Source: Gambelia wislizenii
Lineage: Eukaryota > Chordata > Lepidosauria > Squamata > Crotaphytidae
Length of the DNA stretch: 64,000 bases
Assembly (NCBI GenBank): GCA_030847615.1
Contig: JAUMIR010000001.1
Coordinates: 268,847,187 to 268,911,186 of the forward strand
Reading direction: 5' to 3'
Shown here: piece by piece, positions 46,235 to 56,227 of the stretch
How the letters are laid out: each line of letters starts with the position of its first letter
How positions within the stretch are numbered: position 1 is the first letter of the stretch
The notes under the pieces: generated by a model
What the model was told of the DNA's origin: nothing
Database searches by the model: none
What the model saw: the letters and a program-made list of their open reading frames with translations, nothing else
Translations under genes and position numbers: made by a program

Positions 46235-47815
46235 TACTGGTAGTGGCAGCCATGTGGTGAGAGGGAGAAGTAAAATGGCACTATATATTAATTTATGTCA
46301 ATCTAATTTGCTTGTCTAATTTCCCCTACATTTTCAGTGCAGTCCTGTAAATATCTGTTTAGTAATTTCCATGGAGTTCAGTGGTACTCCTAAAGCAGGT
46401 GAGTATAAAATCACAGCCTTAGCCATTTTCCTCCCTACCTTTTCTAGAGTTCATTCATGAATTCCCTTATTCAACATGCTTATATTATCTTAACTTAATC
46501 CAAAGGACATTTTAATTAGTGGTGCAACCTCTCCCTCATGATGCACTATGTCACTTTTTTTATTATTATTATTTTCAGATTTTCTGGAACAACGCTGCAA
46601 ATAAGGCAAAGTAGTCTAAATCCATTTTAATTTTCTCCCGTATGGGTCCCTTTTGAAGTCATCTTAGGCATCTGTTTCATCTTTGAAACTAGAGGAATAA
46701 CTAACTCTAATAATTTGTGCATGTAATTCTTTGGTGCAGCTGAAAACAACAGTCCCATGACATATGAAAAAGCCAAATTTTGTACTCAGTAAACAAAATG
46801 AAGCACTGATTGCAATGCAAAACAAGTTATCCAAGGGATGTATGTTATCTATGAATGTTTACCCAAAAATGAGCAAAAAGTGAACCCAACAAACAAAACA
46901 TTGTAATTCACATTCCATGTTGTTTGCCAAACTGTCAAAAGGTGATTGCTTTAAGAAAACTGAGAAGATGCTGACTGCAGGGAAAATTTCTTCTGCAGAA
47001 CACTTTCAGAGCTGGGATCTCCTAAATTAGTTGGAAATGTTTATTAATACTGCCAAGAATAGAAATTACATGTTCCTATGTTTAACAGTAAATTTAACCA
47101 TGTAGATTTAGTTTAGAAACACTGTTTGACTTTTCCCAATACATGTGTATGAGCATACAGCACAAACAGTATGGGGAAGACCATCATCAGAGGGATTGGC
47201 TATGTGGCATAACTATTTCCTGCTCTAATAAAAGTGTATCTATATTAGACAGAGCAGTCTGGTGTCACTTTAGCTAGAGTTGCCAGGCCAAGAGGATCCC
47301 AGGCCCTAACATTTCAGGACCAAAAATAGTCCCTAGCTATAACAGGAAACAGATCCAGTGAGATTACAGGGGCAGCCCCCAATAATGTCACAGTGGTGGG
47401 CCCGGGTGATATGATTTAGGGGCTTACCACACAAAGGAAGGTAAACAGAAGGGAAGCCTGAGAGTAACTCATCCCACCTTGCTTTACCACACAATATTGG
47501 CATGGTTCAGCTAGTCTCCCGTTCTGGTCCCATGCAAGATGGTGGTAAAGGTGGGTCTTTTTGCTAATTGGTTTTTCCAATACAATAAGACAATAGGAGG
47601 AAAAGGGGTGAGAAGATGGTAGGTAGAAATGTATCCAGGAGAACTGGGGCAGGGGAAAGGAGAAAATGTAAAAGAGAGAGGGAGGGCGATTAAGGGAAAA
47701 AAAGGAAAAACAAAAGTTCAGGAAGCAGGAAGAGGATTTTATATGCACATTTTGCAAGGAACTTTGGGGAGGAGGACTGGAGTGCTGGGACAGTTCCTAA
47801 CAGACCTGGTCAGTA
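46235..47815. other. Unassigned AT-rich DNA
   Basis: No gene or recognisable element is found. A (TTA)n run lies near 46558-46575. Confidence 0.4.
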
Positions 47816-48573
47816 CGTGGTCTGTCTATTAAATAATGAGACTGATACAATAACCCATCCTTAATTATATGTATTACAGTTTGAATGCTTGCTCCCATCA
47901 ATATACTCTCCATTCACTCACACACCCATGCAGTCTTGTTTCCCACTGGTCGAAGGTGTGGAGCAGATCAGTTTCTGTCAGCTGGTTCAACACATCTGCC
48001 GTTTTCTTCGTACTGCATCCATTGACTCAAAACGTGTTCCTTTAAGCACCATTTCACTTTAAGGAAAAGAAAAAAGTAACATGGTGCCAAATCTGGCGAA
48101 TATGGAGGATGTTTAAGTATAGTGATGCATTTCTTGAACAAAAACTGCTTCACAGAAAGTACTGCGTGAGCAGATGCATTGTCTTCATGAAGAATGAAAC
48201 CATTTTCCCACAGTTCTGGCCTTTTTTTGTGCCACTTTGTGCCACTCAAACACACACACACACAAGACATGCAGTCTTCCCCGTAGGCCTCAGTAAGCAT
48301 TTGAAAAAATTCCATGGGTGTTTTGTTCAATTTTACTAAAAATTTAAAATTGACACATTGCTCGACTTTTAAACTTAGCATTTTTCTGGCACGCAACAGA
48401 CAACACAGCGACTTTAAATGATGATTGACAATTAACTGAATGACTGAGAGTGTTGATGTTTGTCATGCAGGTCCAGACATGTTCAAGGTCATCAGTCATG
48501 CATTCACAATCAGTTCTCTCTGATTTGTCTGAAAAGTAGAAATACAGTCTCATTATTTAATAGACAGACCTCA
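47816..48573 (-). mobile_element. Mariner transposon, copy B with transposase remnant
   Basis: The inverted repeats start with TGGTCTGTCTATTAAATAATG at the left and end AATAGACAGACCTCA at the right. Both are flanked by TA. At 758 bases it is shorter than an autonomous mariner, and comparison with the usual protein shows a central deletion. It shares orientation and TIR with copy A at 17718-18645, 30 kb away. Confidence 0.9.
47968..48396 (-). pseudogene. Mariner transposase, internally deleted
   Basis: A 142-codon frame keeps the N-terminal helix-turn-helix start (VEQCVNFKFLVKL, about residues 11-23), then jumps to the catalytic core: HEDNASAH (second aspartate of the D,D34D triad, about residue 72) and PPYSPDLAPC. 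The third catalytic aspartate, normally directly after APC/APS, is a tyrosine here, and the first-aspartate region is missing. It cannot act as a transposase. The C-terminal clamp region is shortened. Confidence 0.85.
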
Positions 48574-48579
48574 TATATA

Positions 48580-49750
48580 GGATGACTGAACATGGATTGT
48601 GAGGAAGTCACTGTAGTGACCTGCAACATCTGTGGTATGTTTGTTTTATTACCTGAGGATGTGGGAAGCTGCAGCAAATGCATGCTGGCTGTAACACTGG
48701 AAGAGAAGGTGCAATGGCTTGAGGCCTGCATATCTGCACTGAAACATATGAGGGATATTGAAGCCTTTTTGCACATAGCACAGAAAACTTCCCTGGAAGG
48801 ACAACACAAGAAAGAGGACAATCTGCAAACAAAGAGCACAGGCACTTTAAAGAATGTGACATAAAGAAGCAGAAATATTAAGAATCATGTTGTGAGTTTG
48901 GAGCTACCCAATCAACTCCAAGTGCTCTCCTTAATCAGTGGGTGTGAAGCACAGGAACACAGACAAGACCCAGTCCATAGAAAGAACACAGAAGTGGTCT
49001 TACAGGGTTCTGTGGATGGAAGAGCTCCTGCCAGTTCCCAGAAGAAAAAGAGACATGTGGTGATGGTAGGCAGTGCCTGGCTGAGAGGAACAGAAGCAGT
49101 GGAGTCAGGCCTGACAGGACACCTTGAGAGATGTGCTGTTTTCCAGGAATGAAGATCCATGAAGTAACAGAGAGTATTACAAGCTTCACCAAGCCCACTC
49201 ACTGTTACTACTTCCTTCTGATTCACATGGGAACAAATGATACTGCACAATATTGCCTTCAACGTATTACAGGGGACTATGAGCCTCAAGTAGGACACTA
49301 AAGGAACTTGGGGCACAGGTTATTTTATCATTCCTTCCTGTCAAAGGACATGGCCCAGAAAGGGAGAGGACAATAATGGATATGAACCATTGGCTTCACT
49401 GGGAAAATTCTGGCTTCTTTTACCATGGTTTCTGCTTTCATGAAGGAGGTCCTCTGGCAAGAGATGGAGTGTACCTTACAGTGGTTGGTGAGAACATATT
49501 TGCTAGGAGTGTTGCAGGCCTACTCATGAGGGCTTTAAAATGAATTATATGGGAGAGGTAGACATTATCCCAGAGAGCACAGGGACAGGAATTACTGGAG
49601 ACAATAGACTAAATGATAAAGGGGAAATTGGGCTGCTAGTACAAGAATCCACCAGTAGGTGGGGTGGTAAGGAAGCCACTGGAGAGAATGACCCATGGCC
49701 TTAGATGTCTATACTCATACACTAAGGCACAGAACATAGGAATTAAACAC
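48580..49750 (+). pseudogene. Old CR1 ORF1 and start of ORF2
   Basis: The frame at 48592-48861 shows the CR1 ORF1 N-terminal Cys-rich motif (CNICGMF..LP..GSCSKC) followed by a heptad-like segment (LEEKVQWLEACISAL). Further on, VMVGSAWLRGTEAV (about 49060) and HMGTNDTAQY (about 49227), LGAQVIL and GHGPERERTIMDMN (about 49350) are the SGNH-esterase-like part of ORF1. MTHGLRCLY at about 49690 is the start of the endonuclease ORF2. Several frameshifts and stops mark it as old. It is broken at 49752 by a younger CR1. Confidence 0.8.
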
Positions 49751-49752
49751 AA

Positions 49753-50327
49753 TCATAGAATTGTAGAGATGGAAGAGACTGCAAGGGCCATCCAGCCCAA
49801 CCCCCTGCCACGCAGGAATCATGCTCAAAGCATCCCTGACAGATGGCCATCCAGCCTCTGTTTAAAGACCTCCAAGGAAGGAGACCCCACCACGCTCCGA
49901 GGGAGTGTGTTCCACTGCCAAATAGCTCTTAGTGTCAGAAAGTTCCTCCTAATGTTGAGGTGGAATCTCTGTTCCTGGAGCTCGCATCCATTGCTCCTTG
50001 TTCTACTCTCTGGAGCAGCAGAAAACAAGCTTGCTCCATCCTCAATGTGACACCCCTTCAAATACTTAAACAGGGCTATCATATTGCCCCTTAACCATAT
50101 TTTTTCCAGGTTAAACATACCCAGCTCCCTAAGTCTCTCCTGATAAGGCATGGTTTCCAGACTTTTCACCATTTTAGTTGACCTCCTCTGGACACACTCT
50201 AATTTGTCAATATCCTTTTTGAATGGTGGTGCCCAGAACTGGACACAGTATTCTAGCTGAGACCAGACCAAGGAAGGATAGAGTGGCACGATTACTTCCC
50301 TTGATCTAGACACTATACTTCTATTGA
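49753..50327 (-). mobile_element. CR1 LINE 3' fragment inserted in older CR1
   Basis: The plus strand starts ATCATAGAATTGTAGAGATGG, the reversed CR1 3' end. The minus-strand frame 50313-49825 (162 codons) covers [14 protein letters not shown] to [13 protein letters not shown] with no stops. It is 5'-truncated after the RT core and inactive. It separates ORF1/ORF2-start sequence of an older plus-strand CR1 from its later parts at 51540. Confidence 0.9.
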
Positions 50328-50469
50328 TTCAAAACAACTGGAGGATGCCACGTTGCCTATGCTTCTCTTAATGATGTGCAACAGATCTCAGGCATTCCAG
50401 TTCTTTGTACACTTTTGGTACCTATGCTGCGGTATCAAAACTCAACATTGATAGGATTCTAATTCAGCT

Positions 50470-50876
50470 TTTCCATATGTTGTTGTGAAAGCTGGACAGG
50501 GAAGAAAGCTGAGAAAAAATCAATACAGTTGAAACGTGGTGCTGGAGGAGAGTGTAATGGGAAAAAGACAAATGAATGTGTCTGAGAGCAAATCAGACCT
50601 GAACTTTCCCTAGAAGTCAAGATGACTAAACGGAGGCTGTTGAACTTTGAACATATCATGAGATGGTATGACTCATTAGAATAGATAATAACGCTTGGTA
50701 AAGTGGAAGGCAATAGGAAAAGAAGAAGTGCACATAACAAACCGATTAACTTAATAAAGGAAGGCACAGACCTGAGTTTGCAAGACCTGATTGGGGCTGT
50801 CAGTGACCAGAGGTCTCTCATTCATAGAGTCACCACAAGTCTAAGTTAACTTGATGGCAACTAACTACAACTACTA
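50470..50876 (+). mobile_element. BovB (RTE) LINE 3'-end fragment
   Basis: The decayed coding sequence near 50680-50835 reads as a chain like ITLGKVEGNRKR, LIKEGTDLSLQDL and VSDQRSLIHRVT, matching the C terminus of BovB reverse transcriptase. It is followed by the BovB tail (GAGTCACCACAAGTCTAAG..ACTTGATGGCAACTAAC). The tail is the likely source of the 3' ends of the Sauria and 5S-Sauria SINEs in the window. Confidence 0.7.
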
Positions 50877-51111
50877 ATTCAACTAAGAGATCTAAAAAAT
50901 GGCTGGGCAGGTAGCGATAGTTACGTACAAATAGTGAAGAGAATGACAGGGGAAGGGAGGGAGGACAGATCGATGGTTTTCTTCTATGAGCACCATTAAT
51001 CTAGAAGAGCAAACACTTGTTCTTTTTCTGGAAGCCATCCCATCACAAACAGAGCCTATTCTAAACCAACGTTGGTAAGTAATGGAAGAAAGAATTTAGA
51101 ATGTTTAATAA

Positions 51112-51145
<34 letters not shown>

Positions 51146-51538
51146 GGTGTTTACACACAAAAAATTGTGCAATATATGGTGTGACACAACAGTATTTCCC
51201 CTACCATTACAAGGCAGCTTCTGAAGAGAGAATTTACATTGAAACAGCATCAGAGCAAGGATGTTGCCTCTTTCTTCTAGATGAAACCTGTTCGTGCACC
51301 AAAACTATTGCAATCCAAATTCCAAAATACATGAAATGCTCTTGAGGCTCCATTTTATTATGTGATAAACCATTAATTTTAAAAGAAGACCAAAAAGGAG
51401 CAGAAAAATGAGGCGGTAAACCCAATGAAAGCTCATCTTCCCAATCCTGACCTACAAATTACATGCAATAAATGCCCTAAAAAACAACAGCAACTAAGAT
51501 GCACTCAAAATAATTTCATGATTCCTTAGCATATCTGT
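50877..51538. other. Unassigned DNA with (AAT)n microsatellite
   Basis: An (AAT)n run of about 11 units lies at 51111-51144. No gene or other element is recognised. Confidence 0.5.
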
Positions 51539-52427
51539 AGTACAAGAAGGTAAATATGATTTAATAGGCATCACTGAAGCGTGGTGGGATGAATCCCACA
51601 ATTGGGATAAAGTAATTTGGGGTTATAACCTACTGCAAAGAAATGGACCAAACAAGAAAGGAGGAAAAACAGCATTATGTGTCAAGGATGTGTAACCCTG
51701 TGAAAAAAATGTATGACCTAAAGCATGGAAAACACATTGAAAACATTTGAATAAAAATTAGATGGGAGGGAAACAACCTCCTTATGAGGTTCTACAAAAA
51801 CACCCAATCCAGGCTGGAGATTTGGATGATACCTTTCTGGAACAGATGACCAAACACTGAAAAAACAGGTACAATAGGTTCACTTTAGGGTTGCCATAAG
51901 TCAAAAATGACTCGAAGGCACACAACAGAACACACACACAATAGTGATGGGAGACTTCAACCATCCTGATAGTTGCTGGAAGTTAAACTCTGCCAAGAAT
52001 GTAAGATCCAACAAATTCCTCACTTGGAAATTTTGGGTGAGGTCCCTTGGTCAGAAATGCTTAAAACGCAGAGTTCATGATGGATGGGAATTTCTTAAAG
52101 GTGAGACATTGAAGGTACAATTGCAAAATAAATAAATAAACAATAAACAAATATTCAAATGGGAAAGTGAAGTAGGAGGTGTCTAAGGAAAACAGGATAG
52201 ATGAACAAGCAACTTTCAGACAAGCTGACATTTAAAAGTGACATGTACAAGAAATGGAAAAACTGGAAACCAGTGCTTATAGAAAAAAAAATCAGAAAAG
52301 CTATGGCTCTGACACAGCTTAGTTTTGCTAGGCAGGATAAAAATAATTTAAAGGATCTGGTTTGGTCTGGTTTGGTTTTGCGTTGTTCAGAGCAAGAGGA
52401 AGAAGGAAACAATAGGGCCACTGCATG
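51539..52427 (+). pseudogene. Old CR1 ORF2 endonuclease region
   Basis: KYDLIGITEAWWDESHNW (about 51555), GYNLLQRNGPNKKGG (about 51625), the MGDFNHPD box (51945-51968) and the linker SDKLTFKSDMYKKWKNW (52216-52260) are the CR1 apurinic endonuclease and the region after it. Frames shift repeatedly. A BovB-type SINE tail lies inside at 51872-51930. I infer that this continues the element that begins at 48580, with the same strand and correct order. The reverse transcriptase is missing. Confidence 0.75.
51872..51930 (+). mobile_element. BovB-type SINE tail inside old CR1
   Basis: TTCACTTTAGGGTTGCCATAAGTC..ATGACTCGAAGGCACACAACA is the terminal part of a Sauria-type SINE. The rest of the SINE is missing. 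Confidence 0.65.
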
Positions 52428-52732
52428 AAGAAGATAGTTCTTCACGTTGCCACCAAAAGGCTTTCTCCCTGGCAACAGGGATGGGGGGGGGAAGAGGACC
52501 ACCCATTCATGCTGTATTCTTGCGAATACAGCAGGACGCATGCCATACCGCTAAAAAAGTGATATTGAAGATCAATTGGCGGGTTAAGCTGTTAATAAAA
52601 AAACGACACCTTATTTGCGGTAGGCGCACATGCTGGCCACAGGAGAACAATGACGTTGTCTGATAATTTTGGCCCGATATGTTATTATCATGTCATAATG
52701 AAACAATTTTTGCTTTGTCTGATAAAAGTCCT
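52428..52732. mobile_element. AGGACTTTATCAG-family MITE, right half
   Basis: From TAGTTCTTCACGTTGCCACC through GATCAATTGGCGGGTTAAG to TTTGTCTGATAAAAGTCC it matches the right half of the MITE at 44498-45135. The left half and its TIR are missing; CR1 sequence adjoins directly. Confidence 0.75.
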
Positions 52733-53139
52733 TTGAGTGCACTCTAAATAAATGTTGAACACTCAGGGATGGTTGCTGTATTGCTGAGCAGGAAAAAAAT
52801 TCCCTTTGAAAAGCAAGCCAGCTTTTTGCAAGTTTCAGATTCTAAAGTTGAGGAGGGGATTCTAAGGTGCCCAGACTGACCACAGCAGGAATGGGTAAAA
52901 ACAAAGAAACTGCTTTGTGCTTCCACTTTCAACCTGCATAGCTTATTTATTGTGTTGTCATATTTCTTGCTCTTTTAAATGGTTTTTAATGCTTTATTTT
53001 TAACTGTTTTTAATTTAATTATATTTTTACTTTTGTCCAATGAAATTTTAGTTTCATCTGGTTTAATTTTTTAAGCTGCCATGAGTCCCAGACCAGGAAA
53101 AAGGCAGGATAAAAATACATGTAATACAGACAGACCTGA
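52733..53139. other. Unassigned DNA with a LINE-tail-like end
   Basis: AAGCTGCCATGAGTCCCAG..AAAGGCAGGATAAAAATACATG (about 53070-53120) resembles the 3' end common to L2/CR1-type LINEs and their SINEs. The remainder is unassigned. Confidence 0.35.
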
Positions 53140-53317
53140 GGTTCTGTGTACATGGATTTAACCAACCATGGCTCAAAAGATTTTTTTTTTAAATACCAAA
53201 AAGCAAGCTTTGCAGCTAGCCATTTTATATAAGAAACACCATTTTACTACGACATTGTACATAATGGGACTTGAGCAGCCACAGATGTTGGTATCCACAG
53301 TGGATACAGTGGCCCAC
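53140..53317. mobile_element. Tigger-like MITE, degraded
   Basis: The segments CATGGATTTAACCAACCATGG, TAATGGGACTTGAGCAGCC and GGTATCCACAGTGGATACAGTGG, with TTATATAAG in the middle, correspond in inverted order to the Tigger-like MITEs at 58646 and 59575. The ends are decayed. Confidence 0.5.
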
Positions 53318-53545
53318 TGTACCAGACCCCTTCTAATCTTGTAAGTTAAGCAGGGTCAACCCTGGTTAGTACTTGGATGGGAGATTACCAATGAATACCA
53401 GGTGCTGTAGAATATATTCAGAGAAAGGAATTGTCAAGCTACCTCTGAGTATTCCTTGTTTAAGAAAACCCTAGAAGTTCATGGGGTTGCCCTAGGCTGA
53501 CAGGTTACTTGAAGGCACATGAAAACATATACAACCACCATCACC
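53318..53545 (+). mobile_element. 5S-Sauria-type SINE, nearly complete
   Basis: The head (53318-53415) is a 5S rRNA copy: TTAAGCAGGGTCAACCCTGG and TTAGTACTTGGATGGGAGA carry the A-box/IE/C-box promoter area, followed by ATACCAGGTGCTGTAG, the 5S 3' end. The body and tail follow (TTCATGGGGTTGCCC, TACTTGAAGGCACATG). It is a retroposon, not a 5S gene, since the 5S part runs straight into the SINE body. Confidence 0.85.
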
Positions 53546-53659
53546 ATCAGCAATCATAGCAAGGCTTGGGACAGATTGTATGAACCCCCATTAAACGTCA
53601 GCAAACAAGGAACAATAGTTCCATTACAAATGCTGTACCCAAAGGTAGCTTCTACTGTC
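53546..53659. other. Short unassigned flank
   Basis: This is flanking DNA between the SINE and the target duplication of the next element. Confidence 0.4.
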
Positions 53660-53673
53660 TAACATAAAGAAAG

Positions 53674-54165
53674 TCCAAAACAATAAGGAAGTGTGATAAT
53701 AATTCATATATATATATATATATATGTAAAACTAGTTTGTTAATACAATGCCATTTTAAAGCTGATGGATTCAATTTAAAGCAATACAACCACAAAAAGT
53801 TTTTTTTTCAGCGTGCAAAACCCACTATGCCAGCATAAAGCTTACAATTTTTACATACACAAATAGCTTAATACAGCATAATGATCCTCACTAACTTAAT
53901 ACAGAATAATTATAACCAAAGACAGCTCTTTTTCAGCAATTGTTGACAATACCAACATGAAGTTTGACAAATATTTTTACATCCACAATTGGCTTAATAT
54001 ATTATAACCAAAAATAACTCTTTTACAATAAATATTAACAATACCAGTATGAAAGTTTGACAATATTTTTACACCTACAATTGGTTTAATACTGTAGTAT
54101 TCCTTCCTACATTAATAGGAAATACATAAGTATTTCAGCTGTGCTCTAAAGAAATTTGCTTCTTA
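53674..54165 (-). repeat. Left arm of the large inverted repeat
   Basis: It pairs with about 54320-54957. Matching landmarks are GGAAGTGTGATAATAATT, AACTAGTTTGTTAATACAATG, CACTATGCCAGCATAAAGCTT, GATCCTCACTAACTTAATACAG and CATAAGTATTTCAGCTGTG. Confidence 0.85.
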
Positions 54166-54319
54166 TGTATTTTATATGTAATGGAAGTTAGGCTTACCTT
54201 GACTGCCCTGAGTATTTTTCTCTTTAGAGCATTATAACTAACAAAAATGTTTTTTAAATGAACAGACTGTAAAAATCAAGGTCCATGCTGCAGAAGTGGG
54301 GAAAGGGCTCACAGCAGTT

Positions 54320-54957
54320 TAAAAACAGTGGTAAGCACAGCTGAAATACTTATGGTTAGATACTTAATACAGCTAAATGGTTTAACCAGTTAAAATAATT
54401 CATTTAATATTAATGTAGGAAGGAATACTACAGTCATTAAATATCCTGGTGATAAAGACACTGATGAAGATCCAAGTAGGATCGAAACAACTGGATAAAG
54501 AATCCGGATAAAAGTTGTTTGTTTGTATTAAACCAATTGCAGGTGTAAAAATATTGTCAAACTTTCATACTGGTATTGTTAATATTTATTGTAAAAGAGT
54601 TATTTTTGGTTATAATATATTAAGCCAATTGTGGATGTAAAAATATTTGTCAAACTTCATGTTGGTATTGTCAACAATTGCTGAAAAAGAGCTGTCTTTG
54701 GTTATAATTATTCTGTATTAAGTTAGTGAGGATCATTATGCTGTATTAAGCTATTTGTGTATGTAAAAATTGTAAGCTTTATGCTGGCATAGTGGGTTTT
54801 GCATGCTGAAAAAAAGCCTTTTGTGGTTGTATTGCTTTAAATTGAATTCATCATCTTTAAAATAGCATTGTATTAACAAACTAGTTATATACATATATAT
54901 ATATATATATATATAAATTATTATCACACTTCCTTGTTATTTTGGAGTGCCATATCA
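54320..54957 (+). repeat. Right arm of the large inverted repeat
   Basis: This is the reverse complement of the left arm with a few percent to perhaps ten percent differences by eye. The inner part (54414-54515) includes sequence without a left partner, among it the hairpin motif. Confidence 0.8.
54460..54500 (+). other. Hammerhead-core-like hairpin motif
   Basis: CTGATGAA, a perfect GATCC/GGATC stem with an AAGTA loop, and GAAAC stand in the order of a hammerhead ribozyme core (box, stem II, box). A pairing stem I and a proper cleavage triplet after a short stem III were not found. At most it is a degenerate ribozyme. Such motifs are known in Penelope-like and other retroelement ends. Confidence 0.4.
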
Positions 54958-54995
54958 GACACCCTCCGTCAGAGTTATTTGTAACATAAAGAAAG

Positions 54996-56227
54996 GCCAT
55001 TGAAATTTTGCTTGTAGTTTACAGCAGAGGAAACTGACAATTTTGTACAACTTTACGCCTTCTCTTTAGGGTGCCTGTGTTTCTGCAGAGGACAGTCCTC
55101 TATCTGAAAGACAACAGTGTGGGAAGTAATGAGTCTAAAAATAAAAATGTATTAAAAATTCCAGGATCTAGTCCTTTTAAAAAGCAACAAAATTATCTTC
55201 TTTAAAAAGAGTTTAAAAAATCATTTACTTTTAAATTCATACAGAGTGCAACTTAGGAATGCAGACTGACAAAGCTCAATTAACATTTAAAAGTGTATTC
55301 AGAGGTCTGTGGTCTCTGAGATCACCCAGTTAAATTAGACTCATTACAAAAACAAAGGAGTCAGTTTAAAATGCAAATCAAACGTTTACTGAAGGTATAT
55401 CAATCTCAATCTACATATTAAAACAAACTTTGAAAAGAGGTTCCTAACTAACTAAGAGGATTTAGGGTAGAAAGACTCACCCAGCCTATAGCGGTAAGAG
55501 GCTGCATGGTGAACATCATGGCATGGTTGCAGGAAAGATGGCTAAACAAAGATAATATGGCTTAAGATGGCTACAGCCTCATGGAGACTCTAACTTAAAA
55601 GAGAACTTACACAGAGCAATAAAATTTAAATTAGGTCATGTGTTGAATGACCCAGCACTCCAGTTGGCTGGAAGTGCCCAGTGAAATAAGAGAAAGGGAA
55701 TTTGGGAGAACAGAAGCATGCAGTGAAAAAAACCTAGACTTATCTTAGGATGTGAATGAGGTACACAAGATTGCTTTTACATTACAATGATTATTTCCCC
55801 ACATACTACAAACAGACTATTCAGTCCAAGTCTCATTCAATGAGAAAGAATAAGCAGAATGGAAAAACAGGATCCTGAAATTGCCCATCTCCTATGAGTA
55901 CTTGGACAGCCATTTTCCAAACACTGATCAAATGTGATATGGTGCTGTCATGGACAGGTGCAGTTGGGCAAAGGGTAGCTGCCCTCTCTTCAGCCGTTAA
56001 TATGCCACCATGTACCTTCTTTGCTTTATCTATTTTCTCTGATTCTCCTACGATGGTATATTTTATACAACATGCTGGAATTAGATGGCCCATGGTCTTC
56101 CAAACCAAATTATGGGACGTACTAAGAATTATTTATAATGTGGTGGTTACTCATGTCCAACTAGTTTCTTCTCAAAGAGTGGACCCACTCTTTTGGGCCT
56201 GACCTAAAAAAGAGTCAGACCTGGAGA
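54996..56227. other. Unassigned DNA
   Basis: No gene is recognised. About 55280-55760 on the minus strand has loosely LTR-like features (AATAAA-like signals, a CA-rich end) but no primer site or paired LTR, so I do not call it. Confidence 0.3.

Larger units (their letters stand above)
53660..54995. mobile_element. Inverted-repeat retroelement with 14-bp duplication
   Basis: The 14-mer TAACATAAAGAAAG stands directly repeated at 53660-53673 and 54982-54995. Between them, the left part (53674 to about 54165) is the reverse complement of the right part (about 54320-54957) over more than 450 bases, including microsatellites (TA)n at matching places. The spacer holds a CTGATGA..GAAAC hairpin motif. 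Each arm contains three diverged direct units of about 100-116 bases (in the right arm starting near 54527, 54628 and 54744). No protein is encoded. A Penelope-like or other retroelement that inserted with an inversion is my best reading. Confidence 0.6.

Noticed and set aside
48592..48861. A host zinc-finger gene
   Set aside because: The Cys pattern and the following SGNH-esterase remnants match CR1 ORF1 and are followed by the start of CR1 ORF2.
53318..53415. A functional 5S rRNA gene
   Set aside because: The 5S-like part is continuous with a SINE body and BovB tail, carries substitutions, and has no T-run terminator at the 5S end.
54460..54500. An active hammerhead ribozyme
   Set aside because: The core boxes and stem II fit, but no pairing strand for stem I and no correct cleavage triplet follow in this copy.
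55280..55760. An LTR on the minus strand
   Set aside because: Only loose AATAAA-like signals were seen. No TG..CA ends, primer site, duplication or partner LTR could be shown.
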